Source: Maritalea mediterranea (GTDB taxonomy: Bacteria; Pseudomonadota; Alphaproteobacteria; Rhizobiales; Devosiaceae). Taken from it: a stretch of 64,000 nucleotides of DNA. The position numbers and the translations under genes are program-made. The notes below the pieces were generated by a model, which saw nothing but the letters and a program-made list of their open reading frames with translations, had not been told where the DNA came from and did not search any database. Below are positions 1-8,757 of this stretch, in pieces (position 1 is the stretch's first letter; each line of letters opens with the position of its first letter). The stretch is taken from positions 274,043-338,042 of the forward strand of contig NZ_JAKGTI010000003.1 in NCBI RefSeq assembly GCF_021568695.1, written 5' to 3'.

Positions 1-344
1 TTGCTAAGGAAAAAGAGTTGCAGCAGGAGGTGGCCTTGGCACTGAGCCAGGCCAATTATCTGCACGCAGAGAATATTTCAGATCCTGACTTCTTGGCGGA
101 CCTGGCCGAAATCCACGGCTTCGACCGGGAAGAAATTTTCCATCTGGTACAGCGCGAAGATTTGAAAGAACATATCGAAAAGGCGGCGGCGGATGCCAGC
201 AAACAAGGGGTGCAGGGTGTGCCCTTCTTCATTTTCAATGAGCAATATGCCATGTCCGGCGCGCAGCCTGACCAAGTGTTTGATCAGGTGTTCCAGCAGA
301 TTTTGTCCGGTGAACCGATGCCGGCACCGGATCAGCCAGCATAA
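1..344 (+). CDS. DsbA/FrnE-like thiol oxidoreductase, C-terminal part
   Basis: The reading frame is open from the first bases of the window (codons in phase with position 3), so only about the last 113 residues are present. They fit the C-terminal half of the DsbA superfamily, FrnE/2-hydroxychromene-2-carboxylate isomerase-like branch: a helical insert followed by the cis-proline loop (GVQGVPFFIF) and a last helix with the usual 'GAQP' turn. The N-terminal CxxC, if there is one, lies outside the window. The likely role is thiol-disulfide or glutathione-linked chemistry; the substrate cannot be told. A strong terminator follows 26 bp after the stop. Confidence 0.8.
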   Translation, partial: AKEKELQQEVALALSQANYLHAENISDPDFLADLAEIHGFDREEIFHLVQREDLKEHIEKAAADASKQGVQGVPFFIFNEQYAMSGAQPDQVFDQVFQQILSGEPMPAPDQPA

Positions 345-369
345 GCTGCAAAAAGCTTTAGACAAAATA

Positions 370-397
370 AAACGCCGCTCCATTGGAGCGGCGTTTT
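370..397. terminator. Bidirectional intrinsic terminator
   Basis: A perfect GC-rich hairpin (AACGCCGCTCC, 3-nt loop, GGAGCGGCGTT) has a T-run on the plus strand and a T-rich tract on the minus strand. It separates the convergent DsbA-like gene and rpsU. Confidence 0.9.
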
Positions 398-422
398 TGA
401 TTCTTAGCAAAAGGCGTAAATC

Positions 423-638
423 TTAGCGACCGCCAACTAGGCCTTCACGCTGTGCACGCTTGCGTGCCAACTTACGGGCCCGACGAACGGCTTCAGCCTT
501 TTGACGTGCCTTTTTCTCAGAAGGCTTTTCATAGTAGTTACGCAACTTCATTTCACGAAATACACCTTCGCGTTGAAGTTTCTTTTTCAAAGCCCGAAGA
601 GCTTGATCTACATTGTTATCGCGAACGACTACTTGCAC
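423..638 (-). CDS. rpsU: 30S ribosomal protein S21
   Basis: A 71-residue basic protein of the bS21 family, a late-assembling small-subunit protein near the mRNA exit and anti-Shine-Dalgarno region. It starts [20 protein letters not shown], as is usual for alphaproteobacterial S21, and ends in an Arg/Lys-rich tail. The start is GTG, preceded by AAAGGCGG. It appears monocistronic: purK ends 149 bp upstream and a terminator follows the stop. Confidence 0.97.
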   Translation of the reverse strand: MQVVVRDNNVDQALRALKKKLQREGVFREMKLRNYYEKPSEKKARQKAEAVRRARKLARKRAQREGLVGGR

Positions 639-787
639 GCGCTACACCGCCTTTAAATTGGTTGTTGAAATCGCGCATTGGCCAATATCCTGCCAACGCG
701 AGCTGGACCATCCAGCTATCGTTGGCGTGGTCAATAGCAAATTGAATCTCATTTGTCCAGCGAATGCGGGCGATTTTGCCGCGAAAA

Positions 788-1876
788 TCAGTCGATTTTC
801 GGTGAAATCTGGTTGATATGTCCGAGTTTGCGACCGGGACGAACTTCATATTTGCCATAATGATGCACCATGGCGCCCGGTGAAACCGGTTGGGTCACCT
901 TGGCGATGTTCTCGCCGAGCAGATTTGTCATCACCACATTGGAATGGCGGGACGTGTCCCCCAGGGGCCAATTGGCGATGGCGCGGATGTGTTGCTCAAA
1001 CTGCGAAATCACGCAGGCGGCCTCTGTCCAGTGGCCGGAATTGTGCACCCGCGGCGCAATTTCATTCACCACCAATTGTGCGTTGTCATCGCTCACAAAA
1101 AACTCAACGCCCATCACGCCAACATAATTGAGACTAGTGGCAATTTTGCTTGCCGCGTCTACGGCTTGTTGCGCCACATGATCGGAGATGTTGGCCGGCA
1201 CAGTGCTTGTGTGCAAAATGGCGTTCTGGTGTACATTTTCCGCCGGGTCATAAGCGGTGATATCGCCATTGGCCGAACGGGCGATGATCACAGATATTTC
1301 GCGATCAAAGGCAACAAAACCTTCCAACACGCAGGGATTTTCGCCCAATGCTTTGAATGCACCGGGCACATCTTCAGGTTTATGCAGGAAGAGTTGGCCT
1401 TTACCGTCATAGCCAAACCGGCGGGTTTTGAGCACGGCCGGGAGGCCGATGGTTTGCACAGCCTCTTCCAGATCCCCCTGACTTTCCACATTGGCAAAAG
1501 GGGCGACGGGCACGCCAGCCTGCTCGATAAAGCTCTTTTCCGTCAGGCGGTCCTGGGCCGTGGCCAGCGCCTTTGTACCAGGGGCCAACGGCACGTTGAG
1601 TTCAAGAATCTTTTGGGCTGTCGCGGCGGGCACATTTTCAAACTCATAGGTGACCAGATCAACCGCTTCGGCAAAGTTTTTGAGTGCTACCTCGTCCTCA
1701 TAATCTGCAACGGTTTTGTGCGGGGTGACTTCAAAGGCCGGGCTTTGTGGGTCGGGGCAATAGATGTGTGCCTTGAGGCCCAATTTGTGGGCGGCGAGGG
1801 CGAGCATACGCCCAAGCTGTCCGCCGCCAAGGATGCCAATGGTTGCGCCGGGTTGCAGCATGTTATTCATGATCAC
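788..1876 (-). CDS. purK: 5-(carboxyamino)imidazole ribonucleotide synthase PurK
   Basis: ATP-grasp enzyme of de novo purine synthesis that converts AIR, ATP and bicarbonate to N5-CAIR. The N-terminal pre-ATP-grasp fold has [11 protein letters not shown] at about residues 14-24; the central ATP-grasp region includes [12 protein letters not shown], and the C-terminal part has the metal-binding [14 protein letters not shown] segment. At 362 residues it is full length. The GTG start overlaps the purE stop as GTGA, indicating translational coupling; an ATG two codons later (1870) is an equally possible start. Confidence 0.96.
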   Translation of the reverse strand: MIMNNMLQPGATIGILGGGQLGRMLALAAHKLGLKAHIYCPDPQSPAFEVTPHKTVADYEDEVALKNFAEAVDLVTYEFENVPAATAQKILELNVPLAPGTKALATAQDRLTEKSFIEQAGVPVAPFANVESQGDLEEAVQTIGLPAVLKTRRFGYDGKGQLFLHKPEDVPGAFKALGENPCVLEGFVAFDREISVIIARSANGDITAYDPAENVHQNAILHTSTVPANISDHVAQQAVDAASKIATSLNYVGVMGVEFFVSDDNAQLVVNEIAPRVHNSGHWTEAACVISQFEQHIRAIANWPLGDTSRHSNVVMTNLLGENIAKVTQPVSPGAMVHHYGKYEVRPGRKLGHINQISPKID

Positions 1877-2364
1877 TCGTCTATTGGAAAGTCTTTGACG
1901 GCATTTGTGCGCTCTTTGCGATAGGCGATCAGGGCATCGCGGGCGTCTTCATCAAATAGCGCCACCACCGCTGCGGCCAAAAGGGCTGCATTTGTTGCGC
2001 CCGCTTGACCAATGGCCAAGGTGCCCACGGGAATGCCCGCTGGCATTTGCACGATGGAATATAGACTGTCTAGGCCCGAAAGGGCTTTGGATTGGACCGG
2101 CACGCCAAATACGGGCAGGTGGGTCAGCGCCGCAACCATGCCGGGCAAATGTGCTGCGCCGCCGGCCCCGGCGATGATGGTTTTAAACCCCAAATCCTCT
2201 GCCGATTTGGCGAACTCATACATGCGGTCCGGCGTGCGGTGTGCAGAAACGATGCGCGCCTCATATTCAATATCGAGTTGATCTAGCGTGTCGGCGGCAT
2301 GGCGCATGGTGGCCCAATCGGATTGAGACCCCATAACGATGGCAATTGGCGGGTTGGTTGGCAT
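1873..2364 (-). CDS. purE: N5-carboxyaminoimidazole ribonucleotide mutase PurE
   Basis: Class I PurE, which moves the carboxylate of N5-CAIR to give CAIR, the step after PurK. Visible are the N-terminal MGSQSDW loop, the SAHRTP motif with the catalytic-site His at about residue 42, and the Gly-rich [13 protein letters not shown] loop. The ATG at 2364 is preferred because AGGGG lies 6 nt upstream; a TTG at 2379 would add five residues. First gene of the purEK pair, overlapping purK by 4 bp. Confidence 0.96.
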   Translation of the reverse strand: MPTNPPIAIVMGSQSDWATMRHAADTLDQLDIEYEARIVSAHRTPDRMYEFAKSAEDLGFKTIIAGAGGAAHLPGMVAALTHLPVFGVPVQSKALSGLDSLYSIVQMPAGIPVGTLAIGQAGATNAALLAAAVVALFDEDARDALIAYRKERTNAVKDFPIDE

Positions 2365-2450
2365 TTCAGCCCCTCGCAAAATGTCAAAAAAGGCGTGTAG
2401 CCCAATAAACTACATTTTGCAAGCTATCGCAGGGCTATTGCCGTACAACC

Positions 2451-2666
2451 TCAGGCGATAATATCGGGCAGCACGAATTGTTCGAGATAAATGATGCGGT
2501 CCTTTATCGCCAGCTTCTTCTTTTTAAGTCGCTGTAGCATCATGGCGTCCTTACACCCCGTGGCCATAAGAGCATTGATTGAAGCATCCAAATCCTTGTG
2601 CTCTTGACGTTTGGCCGCCAATTCTGTGCCCATTTTAGCTTGTTGTTCGGTGGTTAAATGCATCAT
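2451..2666 (-). CDS. DUF465 (YdcH-like) small coiled-coil protein
   Basis: A short helical protein of about 71 residues with the DUF465 pattern: an N-terminal helix ending in a 'LDASI' type turn, then a Lys-rich stretch (QRLKKKKLAIKDRI) and a final short helix. The family has no established function. The start is uncertain: ATGs at 2666/2663 have no clear ribosome binding site, and a TTG at 2699 would give 82 residues. It diverges from a second DUF465 gene 185 bp away, so the two paralogues may share a regulatory region. Confidence 0.8.
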   Translation of the reverse strand: MMHLTTEQQAKMGTELAAKRQEHKDLDASINALMATGCKDAMMLQRLKKKKLAIKDRIIYLEQFVLPDIIA

Positions 2667-2851
2667 GACAGAAAGACCGTCTGTTCGGTTGTTACGCAAT
2701 ACCGGCTCATTTTACCTCATATTTCAATAGATTGCACTGAGTTTTAACAAAAGCGTAAAAAATTGGGCAAAATCGCCACAAAATTGCCATTGGACAGGCG
2801 TACATTTTTTTGTCACACTTTCTTTGTTCATATGAGAGAAAGGAAGACTTC

Positions 2852-3028
2852 ATGACCACAACTTCCCACCTCAACGCGCTCGAGCGGCGGCATGCATCAC
2901 TGGATGAGCAAATCCATCAAGAGATGCAACGACCGGCACACGACGAAATCAAGATCGGGATGCTAAAGCGTAAAAAACTCGAGCTAAAAGACGAAATGTC
3001 GAGGTTGCAGGCGCAAACGCGTCAATAA
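2852..3028 (+). CDS. DUF465 (YdcH-like) small protein
   Basis: A 58-residue protein with the compact alphaproteobacterial DUF465 form: an N-terminal helix (ALERRHASLDEQI) followed by MLKRKKLELKDEMSRL. The ATG at 2852 is chosen because AGGAAG sits 5 nt upstream; the longer frame from 2810 adds a segment unlike the family. Function unknown. Transcription should end at the terminator about 45 bp downstream. Confidence 0.85.
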   Translation: MTTTSHLNALERRHASLDEQIHQEMQRPAHDEIKIGMLKRKKLELKDEMSRLQAQTRQ

Positions 3029-3072
3029 GTAGTGTAAGTGAAAGTCCAATAAATTTAAGCGTTTGGATGATG

Positions 3073-3102
3073 AAGGCCACGGGGCACCCCGCGGCCTTTT
3101 TG
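3073..3102 (+). terminator. Intrinsic terminator after the DUF465 gene
   Basis: Hairpin AAGGCC..GGGG / CCCC..GGCCTT followed by TTTTTG on the plus strand. Confidence 0.85.
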
Positions 3103-3124
3103 TTTGTCTTGAGAAAGGTCTTTG

Positions 3125-3889
3125 TTAGATGAAGGCCATGACACCATCATAGAGCAGCTTCAACCCCAGTATGAACGCCAATATATAGGCGATGTTGTAA
3201 AACAATTTGGCATTTATACGCTTGACCAGGAAAATGCCAATCGCCATGCCCAGGGCTGCGACGGGCAACAGGCTGGCGGCCAGTTTGAGATTGCTGACGG
3301 ACAATTGTCCTAGTGCTGCATAGGGAATCAGTTTGACCAAATTTACGGTGGTGAAAAAGATAACCGTGGTGCCGGCGTAAAGCACCGGCGCCAGGCGCTG
3401 GGGCAACATATAGATTTGGAAGGGCGGCCCGCCCGTATGGCTGACAAAGCTGGTGAAGCCAGCCAGCGACCCCCAAAAATAGCCCCAAGGCTTTGAGGGC
3501 GGCAGGCCCGTCAACGCTTTGCGCAGCGGCAACCACGCATCAAGGCAAAAAATGACGGTGATGATGCCGATCATCAGCCGCACCATGGCTTCAGAAATGA
3601 AGGCGAAAAAGATCCAACCCAAGAGGATGCCCACAAGGGCGGCGGGCAGCAAAATGCGTATGTTGGGCCAGGAAACCTGCTTGCGCAGGGCGATGAGGCC
3701 AATGGCGTCCATAAACAGCAGCAGCGGCAACATCATGCCAGCGGCCTCGCGTGCGGGCATCACCAGGGTGAGCAGGGGGACGCCGATAATGCCCAACGCG
3801 GCGATCAGGCCGGATTTGGACAGGGCCACCAAAAAAATGGCCAGCGCCGCCACCATATAAAGGTTCGGGTCGATATCAAATAAGGTCAA
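3125..3889 (-). CDS. TauE/SafE-family (UPF0721) membrane transporter
   Basis: A 254-residue integral membrane protein with about eight hydrophobic segments, of the TauE/SafE sulfite or organosulfonate exporter family. Family features visible are the early GIIGVPLLTLVMP segment and the central GFTSFVSHTGGPPFQIYML motif typical of this branch. The start is TTG with AGGA about 10 nt upstream. It begins 5 bp after the Kef antiporter stop, so it is the third gene of the KefF-like/Kef/TauE operon. The substrate is not deducible; sulfite, sulfonates or another small anion are possible. Confidence 0.85.
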   Translation of the reverse strand: MTLFDIDPNLYMVAALAIFLVALSKSGLIAALGIIGVPLLTLVMPAREAAGMMLPLLLFMDAIGLIALRKQVSWPNIRILLPAALVGILLGWIFFAFISEAMVRLMIGIITVIFCLDAWLPLRKALTGLPPSKPWGYFWGSLAGFTSFVSHTGGPPFQIYMLPQRLAPVLYAGTTVIFFTTVNLVKLIPYAALGQLSVSNLKLAASLLPVAALGMAIGIFLVKRINAKLFYNIAYILAFILGLKLLYDGVMAFI

Positions 3890-3894
3890 ACGGA

Positions 3895-5796
3895 TTATTC
3901 CTGAGAGCGGGCCTTGTTTTCGCGTTCTATATCGTCGGGGTTCTTATCGGAGGTCCAGTTGGTGGCGTTCGCCGGGTCAAGATCCACAAGATCCGATTCC
4001 ATGACTTGGGCCAGCAGTTCCTTGGCAGTGCGGGCATGGCCGATGATGGCCTCCATATCATCTTTGATCTCATAGGCTTCATGCAGCATTTTGATGTCGT
4101 GCCGGGCGAAGGTTTTGGCCAGCCGATAGGCGCGGTGTTCTTCATATCCCAGCGCAACCAGCGCTTTAATGCCCAATTGCAGGCCGGAGTGGAAGGTGTC
4201 GCGTACAAAATGTTTGACCCCGACATCCATCAATTCATGGGCGTGGTTGCGGTCGCGTGCCCGCGCCAAAATGGTGATGTGCGGAAAGTGCTTTTTCACC
4301 ATGGCTGCAATTTCGGTCACCGTATTGGGGTTGTGAATGGCAATGATCAGGATTTGGGCCTCGTGCGCCCCGGCCGCCGCCAGCAGATCGGCCCGCCGGG
4401 CATCACCAAAAAACACCTTGGTGTCGAACCGCTTAACCAGTTCAATCTGTTCGGCATCATGGTCGATCAAGGTCGCTTCAAAGCCTTGCGCGGTGATCAG
4501 GCGGGTCACGATCTGGCCGAAACGACCATAGCCCAGCACGATCACCCGATTGCGCACAGAAATATCGTCCGGCTCGCGCTCGGTTTGGGCGTCGCGCACC
4601 ATTTTGGGCGAGAGCAGTCGGTCATAAATCAGAATGAGGATCGGTGTGATCACCATGGAGATGGCGACCGTGACATTGAGTAGGTCCGCATGTTCAGGCA
4701 GCAAGGCGCCAGACGCCGTGGCGAATTGGAAAAGGACAAAGCCAAATTCGCCGCCCTGGGCCAATATGATGGCAAATAGCATGCGATCGGCGATGTGAAA
4801 TCTGAAGACCATGCCCAAGCCCCAAAGAATGGCCATTTTGATGATGGCCAATCCCGCCACCATGCTGGCGATCAGCAAGGGGTTGTTCATCAGCACTTCA
4901 AACTCAATGCTCATGCCCACGGAGATAAAGAACAGCCCGAGCAATAAGCCTTTAAAAGGTTCAATGTCGCTTTCCAGCTCGTGGCGATATTCGCTATCGG
5001 CCAAAATCACACCGACCATAAAGGCGCCCAAAGCGGCGGAGACATTGATCCACTCCATCAACAGCGCAGAGGCCACCACCAACAGCAACGAAAGGGCGGT
5101 GAAGATTTCGCGCACACCGCTTTTAGCAATGAAACGCAAGACGGGACGCAGCAAATATCGGCCTGACAAATACATGGAGGCAAACACAAAGGCGGTTTTG
5201 GCCGCGACCTGCCAGCCGCCCTCGGGGGCAACCTCGCCGGGACCATGGCCATCGTCCACCGGGGTATGCCCAGCCAGTTCCGGTAGCGCGAGCAGCGGGA
5301 TGATCGCCAAAATGGGGATCACGGCAATATCTTGCAGCAGCAAGACCGAGAAAGCGGATCGACCGGTATTGGTGGCCATAATTCCGCGCTCTTCAATAAT
5401 TTTAAGCACAATGGCGGTGGAAGAAAGGGCAAGGCCCAATCCCATAATGATCGCGGATTGCCAAGGCATGTTGGCGAGATACCCGATCAAGCCCAACACA
5501 AGGGCGGTCAGCAAAACCTGTGGCAGCCCGAGACCAAAAAGCTTGTTGCGCATTGACCAGAGTTCGCGCACTTGCAATTCCAGCCCGATCAGAAACAGCA
5601 TCATCACCACACCAAATTCGGAGAAGTGCAAAATGGTTTCCGGGTCGGTCACCAGTTTCAGCCCGTAGGGGCCAATAAAAATGCCCGCCAGCAGATAGCC
5701 CAGCACCGAGCCAAGACCGGTGGCCTTGGCAAACGGCACCACGATTACGGCGGCGGATAGAAAGATGAAGCAGGCAAGAAGGAAACTATGCTCCAT
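3895..5796 (-). CDS. CPA2-family K+/H+ antiporter with TrkA-N domain (KefB/KefC-like)
   Basis: A 633-residue inner-membrane protein. Residues about 1-395 form a 12-13 helix Na+/H+ exchanger domain; about 410-530 form a Rossmann TrkA-N domain (VIVLGYGRFGQIV, then an acidic nucleotide-binding end LIDHD). A hydrophilic tail of about 100 residues follows. The architecture matches glutathione-gated Kef potassium efflux systems, which acidify the cytoplasm during electrophile stress. AGGAGG lies 7 nt before the ATG. The start overlaps the end of the KefF-like gene by 11 bp, which supports a Kef identity. Whether gating uses glutathione adducts here is inference. Confidence 0.9.
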   Translation of the reverse strand: MEHSFLLACFIFLSAAVIVVPFAKATGLGSVLGYLLAGIFIGPYGLKLVTDPETILHFSEFGVVMMLFLIGLELQVRELWSMRNKLFGLGLPQVLLTALVLGLIGYLANMPWQSAIIMGLGLALSSTAIVLKIIEERGIMATNTGRSAFSVLLLQDIAVIPILAIIPLLALPELAGHTPVDDGHGPGEVAPEGGWQVAAKTAFVFASMYLSGRYLLRPVLRFIAKSGVREIFTALSLLLVVASALLMEWINVSAALGAFMVGVILADSEYRHELESDIEPFKGLLLGLFFISVGMSIEFEVLMNNPLLIASMVAGLAIIKMAILWGLGMVFRFHIADRMLFAIILAQGGEFGFVLFQFATASGALLPEHADLLNVTVAISMVITPILILIYDRLLSPKMVRDAQTEREPDDISVRNRVIVLGYGRFGQIVTRLITAQGFEATLIDHDAEQIELVKRFDTKVFFGDARRADLLAAAGAHEAQILIIAIHNPNTVTEIAAMVKKHFPHITILARARDRNHAHELMDVGVKHFVRDTFHSGLQLGIKALVALGYEEHRAYRLAKTFARHDIKMLHEAYEIKDDMEAIIGHARTAKELLAQVMESDLVDLDPANATNWTSDKNPDDIERENKARSQE

Positions 5797-6364
5797 GCGA
5801 AGCCTCCTGTTCGCGTTGCTGCGGGGCGGTCAGCGCCACCAGTTCGCGCAAACGAGACTTTAGTAGTTCGCCATGGGCCAACAATTCTTCCTTTTCGCTG
5901 GCGCGCGCATGATAATAGACCAGCGGGTCGAGCCAATTCATATCGCAAAATGCGGCGGTTTGCTTATAGGGCAACAAAAATGCATCCAGAGGATGATTAT
6001 GGACCCCATTTTTGCCATAGGCCCGCTTTTCCGATCCCGTCGCTACCGACAACATAAAGTTTTTGCCCTTGAGCGCCTTGCCGTTGGTGCCATAGGCCCA
6101 GCCATAGGAAAAGGTTCGGTCAATCCATTCTTTCAACAGACCGGGGGCAGCGTACCAATAAATGGGAAATTGCAGCACAATGCTGGATTTATTGTCGACG
6201 CGGTGGCGCTCATGGCTGCCATCGACAAACATGTCGGGATAGACTTTGTAGAGGTCGAGAACTTCGACCCCCTCAACAGATTTGGCGCTGGCGGCAAAAT
6301 GTCGGTTGGCCCGCGATTGGCCTAAATCGGGGTGGGCAATCACAAAAAGCACCGGGTTCGCCAT
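5786..6364 (-). CDS. KefF/NQO-type NAD(P)H oxidoreductase (flavodoxin-like)
   Basis: A 192-residue flavodoxin-fold quinone reductase. It begins with the FMN-binding strand VLFVIAHPDLGQSRANR and carries the family segment QFPIYWYAAPGLLKEWID, followed by a Gly-rich FMN loop. In enteric bacteria KefF is the ancillary subunit that activates KefC and reduces quinones; the overlap with the Kef antiporter start suggests the same partnership. The ATG at 6364 is preferred because GGAG lies 8 nt upstream; an in-frame ATG four codons earlier (6376) lacks a site. Confidence 0.9.
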   Translation of the reverse strand: MANPVLFVIAHPDLGQSRANRHFAASAKSVEGVEVLDLYKVYPDMFVDGSHERHRVDNKSSIVLQFPIYWYAAPGLLKEWIDRTFSYGWAYGTNGKALKGKNFMLSVATGSEKRAYGKNGVHNHPLDAFLLPYKQTAAFCDMNWLDPLVYYHARASEKEELLAHGELLKSRLRELVALTAPQQREQEASHGA

Positions 6365-6428
6365 ATAGATCTCCAAATCATCTTGGATCTATGATGCGGC
6401 GAACCCGGTGTGGTTTTCAATATGTTTT

Positions 6429-7169
6429 TTAAGAGTTTTTGTCGTCGTCGTCGTCTGACTTCAGGCTGCCCAGACTGCCAAAAACGCTGTCCACATCATA
6501 TTCAGGTTCGTCGTCTGCCTGAGGTTGATCAGCATCGGATGAATCAAACGGATTGTCACTGCGGCTTACCTGGTCTGAAGCGCGGGCCATGGCTTCTTCG
6601 GCTGTCAGCAGGCCGGATTCTTCCACGCGCTGTTGCTCAGGCGGACGATCCTTGGCAGCTTTACGCACTTCCATATCCAGCTCCACCTGGGTGCACAGTC
6701 CCAAAGTCACCGGATCAGCCGGTGTTTGGTTGGCGGCGTTCCAGTGGGTGCGCTCGCGCACGGATTCGATGGTCGGCTTGGTGGTACCCACCAACCGCAT
6801 AATCTGGGCGTCCTTCAATTCAGGGTGGTTGCGCACCAGCCACAAAATGGCATTAGGCTTTTCCTGGCGTTTGGACACTGGCGTATAGCGCGGACCGCGG
6901 CGCTTTTGTTTGGCCACGATGGTTTTGGGACCAGAAAGCTGCAAGCGGTAGCTGGAGTCTTTTTCGCCCTTTTCAATTTCTTCCCGGGTCAACTGCCCCA
7001 TTTGGATGGGGTTTGCGCCCTTAATGCCACCGGCCACATCACCATCAGCAATGCCTTGCACTTCAAGCGGGTGCAGGCTGCAGAAATGGGCAATCTGATC
7101 AAAGGTCAGGCCAGTATTGTCGACCAACCAAACGGCAGTTGCTTTGGGCATCAAAAGTGAATTTGCCAT
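6429..7169 (-). CDS. trcR: DUF1013 cell-cycle regulator, TrcR-like
   Basis: A 246-residue soluble protein of the alphaproteobacterial DUF1013 family; the Caulobacter member is named TrcR (cell cycle transcriptional regulator). Two helix-turn-helix-like segments can be seen: one near the N terminus (TAVWLVDNTGLTFDQIAHFC) and one in the middle (AILWLVRNHPELKDAQIMRL). The C-terminal 70 residues are acidic and low in complexity. The start ATG at 7169 has AGGAAG 7 nt upstream. The gene stands alone between the quinone oxidoreductase and the Kef operon. Confidence 0.88.
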   Translation of the reverse strand: MANSLLMPKATAVWLVDNTGLTFDQIAHFCSLHPLEVQGIADGDVAGGIKGANPIQMGQLTREEIEKGEKDSSYRLQLSGPKTIVAKQKRRGPRYTPVSKRQEKPNAILWLVRNHPELKDAQIMRLVGTTKPTIESVRERTHWNAANQTPADPVTLGLCTQVELDMEVRKAAKDRPPEQQRVEESGLLTAEEAMARASDQVSRSDNPFDSSDADQPQADDEPEYDVDSVFGSLGSLKSDDDDDKNS

Positions 7170-7295
7170 AATATCTTCCTTTGGGTGCAAACCGGTCTGG
7201 ATTTGCACGCCCCTTTCACGCTGAAAATATGGGGGATTGCCCCTTTTATAGTGATTTGGCCGGTTTATTGCAATTATAAATTATCTGCGTTCGAC

Positions 7296-8306
7296 CTACG
7301 TCCCCATTTCCAGTACGATTTTACCAATATGATCCTGCGCATCCATCGCCTCATGGGCTTTGGGGGCGTCTTCCATCGGGAAGGTTTTCAGCTTTGGTTT
7401 TTTGATGGTGCCATTTTCGATGGCGGGCAGCACTTGCTCCATCAGATTGTGGCCGATCCGGGCTTTCACATCGTCGGGCTGCGCGCGCAAAGTGGAGCCG
7501 AACAGGGTCAGTCGTTTGGCCACAACCAGTCCCATGGTCACCGTGGCCTCGCGACCTGCTAGATTGGCGAGTTGGATGATGGTGCCATCGGGGGCGGCTG
7601 CGCGCAAATTGCGGTCGACGTAATCGCCGCCGATAAAATCGACAATGATATTAGCGCCTGTGCCGGTCTCTGCTTTGGTGCGCTCGACAAAATCTTCCGT
7701 CATATAATTGATGGTGACGTCGGCGCCCATCTCTTTGCAATAGCTGAGTTTCTCATCAGTGGACGCGGTGGTGAGCACCTTTGCGCCCGCCAATTTGGCC
7801 AGCTGGATGGCGGTGGCGCCAATGCCGCCCGAACCACCATGCACAAGCACCCAATCTTCCGCAGTAGGTTTGCCACGGTCAATCAAGGTTTGCTGTATGG
7901 TAAAAAAGGTTTCCGGAATGGTGGCGGCTTCAGCAAAGCTCCAGCCTTTTGGCTTTGGCAGCACCTGACCCCACGGCACGCTGACATATTCGGCATAGCC
8001 ACCCCCGTTGGTTAGCGCGATGACTTCATCGCCCACTTGCAGCGAGGTTGGCGTTTGATCCGTGGTGCGGCCAATTGCTTCGACAATACCAGAGACTTCA
8101 AGGCCAGGCAGCGGCGAGGCGCCGTCTGGCGCGGGATAGAGACCCTTTCGTTGCAAAATATCGGGCCGGTTGATACCGGCTGCTTTCACCTTGATCAGCA
8201 CTTGGCCCGGATAGGCATAGGGTTTGGTTGTTTGTGTAACGGCCAGCTCTTCCGGACCGCCGGGCGTTTTGATTTCAATAGCGCGCATTTTTTCTGACGA
8301 GCTCAT
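7296..8306 (-). CDS. NAD(P)H-quinone oxidoreductase, PIG3/QOR type
   Basis: A 336-residue zinc-independent medium-chain dehydrogenase. An N-terminal GroES-like domain is followed by a Rossmann domain with the quinone-reductase signature (VLVHGGSGGIGATAIQLAK). PIG3-type enzymes reduce quinones with NADPH; zinc ligands of true alcohol dehydrogenases are not apparent. The start at 8306 has AAGGAAATT upstream; the longer frame to 8357 reads into the divergent promoter region. It is transcribed divergently from the DUF1192 gene. Confidence 0.92.
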   Translation of the reverse strand: MSSSEKMRAIEIKTPGGPEELAVTQTTKPYAYPGQVLIKVKAAGINRPDILQRKGLYPAPDGASPLPGLEVSGIVEAIGRTTDQTPTSLQVGDEVIALTNGGGYAEYVSVPWGQVLPKPKGWSFAEAATIPETFFTIQQTLIDRGKPTAEDWVLVHGGSGGIGATAIQLAKLAGAKVLTTASTDEKLSYCKEMGADVTINYMTEDFVERTKAETGTGANIIVDFIGGDYVDRNLRAAAPDGTIIQLANLAGREATVTMGLVVAKRLTLFGSTLRAQPDDVKARIGHNLMEQVLPAIENGTIKKPKLKTFPMEDAPKAHEAMDAQDHIGKIVLEMGT

Positions 8307-8385
8307 AAGAATTTCCTTTTGATTTGACGCAATCAAAATTACGATTGTTAAGATCAACAGTTAGCAGGTTTAAGGAGAACGACAA

Positions 8386-8577
8386 ATGGGCGAAGATGTT
8401 TCACGATCCTCCAAGAAAGCCTCCATTCACGAGCTTGGTGCACCCTTGGATGATATTTCCATTGACGAGTTGCATGAGCGGATTGATGCGCTGAAAGCCG
8501 AGATCAAGCGGCTGGAAGCGGCAATTGAAGATAAAAAGAGTAGCAAGAGTGCCGCTGATTCAGTTTTTAAATTCTAA
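8386..8577 (+). CDS. DUF1192 small protein
   Basis: A 63-residue protein of the alphaproteobacterial DUF1192 family: a polar N terminus, a core ISIDELHERIDALKAEIKRL that forms a short coiled coil, and a basic tail. The function is unknown; the family is often found close to cell-cycle genes such as rcdA, as here. The ATG has AAGGAGAAC upstream. Confidence 0.88.
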   Translation: MGEDVSRSSKKASIHELGAPLDDISIDELHERIDALKAEIKRLEAAIEDKKSSKSAADSVFKF

Positions 8578-8722
8578 AATTCAACATTTTGTCTGAACCG
8601 GACGGGTTGGACAACCTGATGAAAGTGCGGGATTTTTGAGCGGTGCGGCGAGGCTTTGGCTGGGTCAATTTTGATTAAGCTTAAGCGGGAGCAAATGGGT
8701 AAGGTTAAAAAAATGACTCCGA
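8578..8722. other. Non-coding stretch before the small RNA promoter
   Basis: No credible coding frame. It holds the self-complementary TTAAGCTTAA near 8673 and a GANTC methylation-type site (GACTC, 8715-8719) four bases before the CtrA box. Confidence 0.5.
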
Positions 8723-8737
8723 TTAAGGTTGCATTAA
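8723..8737 (+). promoter_or_regulatory. CtrA-type box TTAA-N7-TTAA
   Basis: TTAA GGTTGCA TTAA matches the alphaproteobacterial CtrA consensus, with a further TTAAC at 8748. It sits where a -35-overlapping activator site would be for a transcript starting near 8758-8768. Confidence 0.65.
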
Positions 8738-8757
8738 ACATTTGCGGTTAACTTATT

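Noticed and set aside
890-1924. 344-residue open frame opposite purK
   Set aside because: Entirely antisense to a clear purK/purE coding region, with no ribosome site or domain; a shadow of codon bias.
8673-8682. TTAAGCTTAA as a CtrA site
   Set aside because: Half-sites are only 2 bp apart; it is just a short palindrome.
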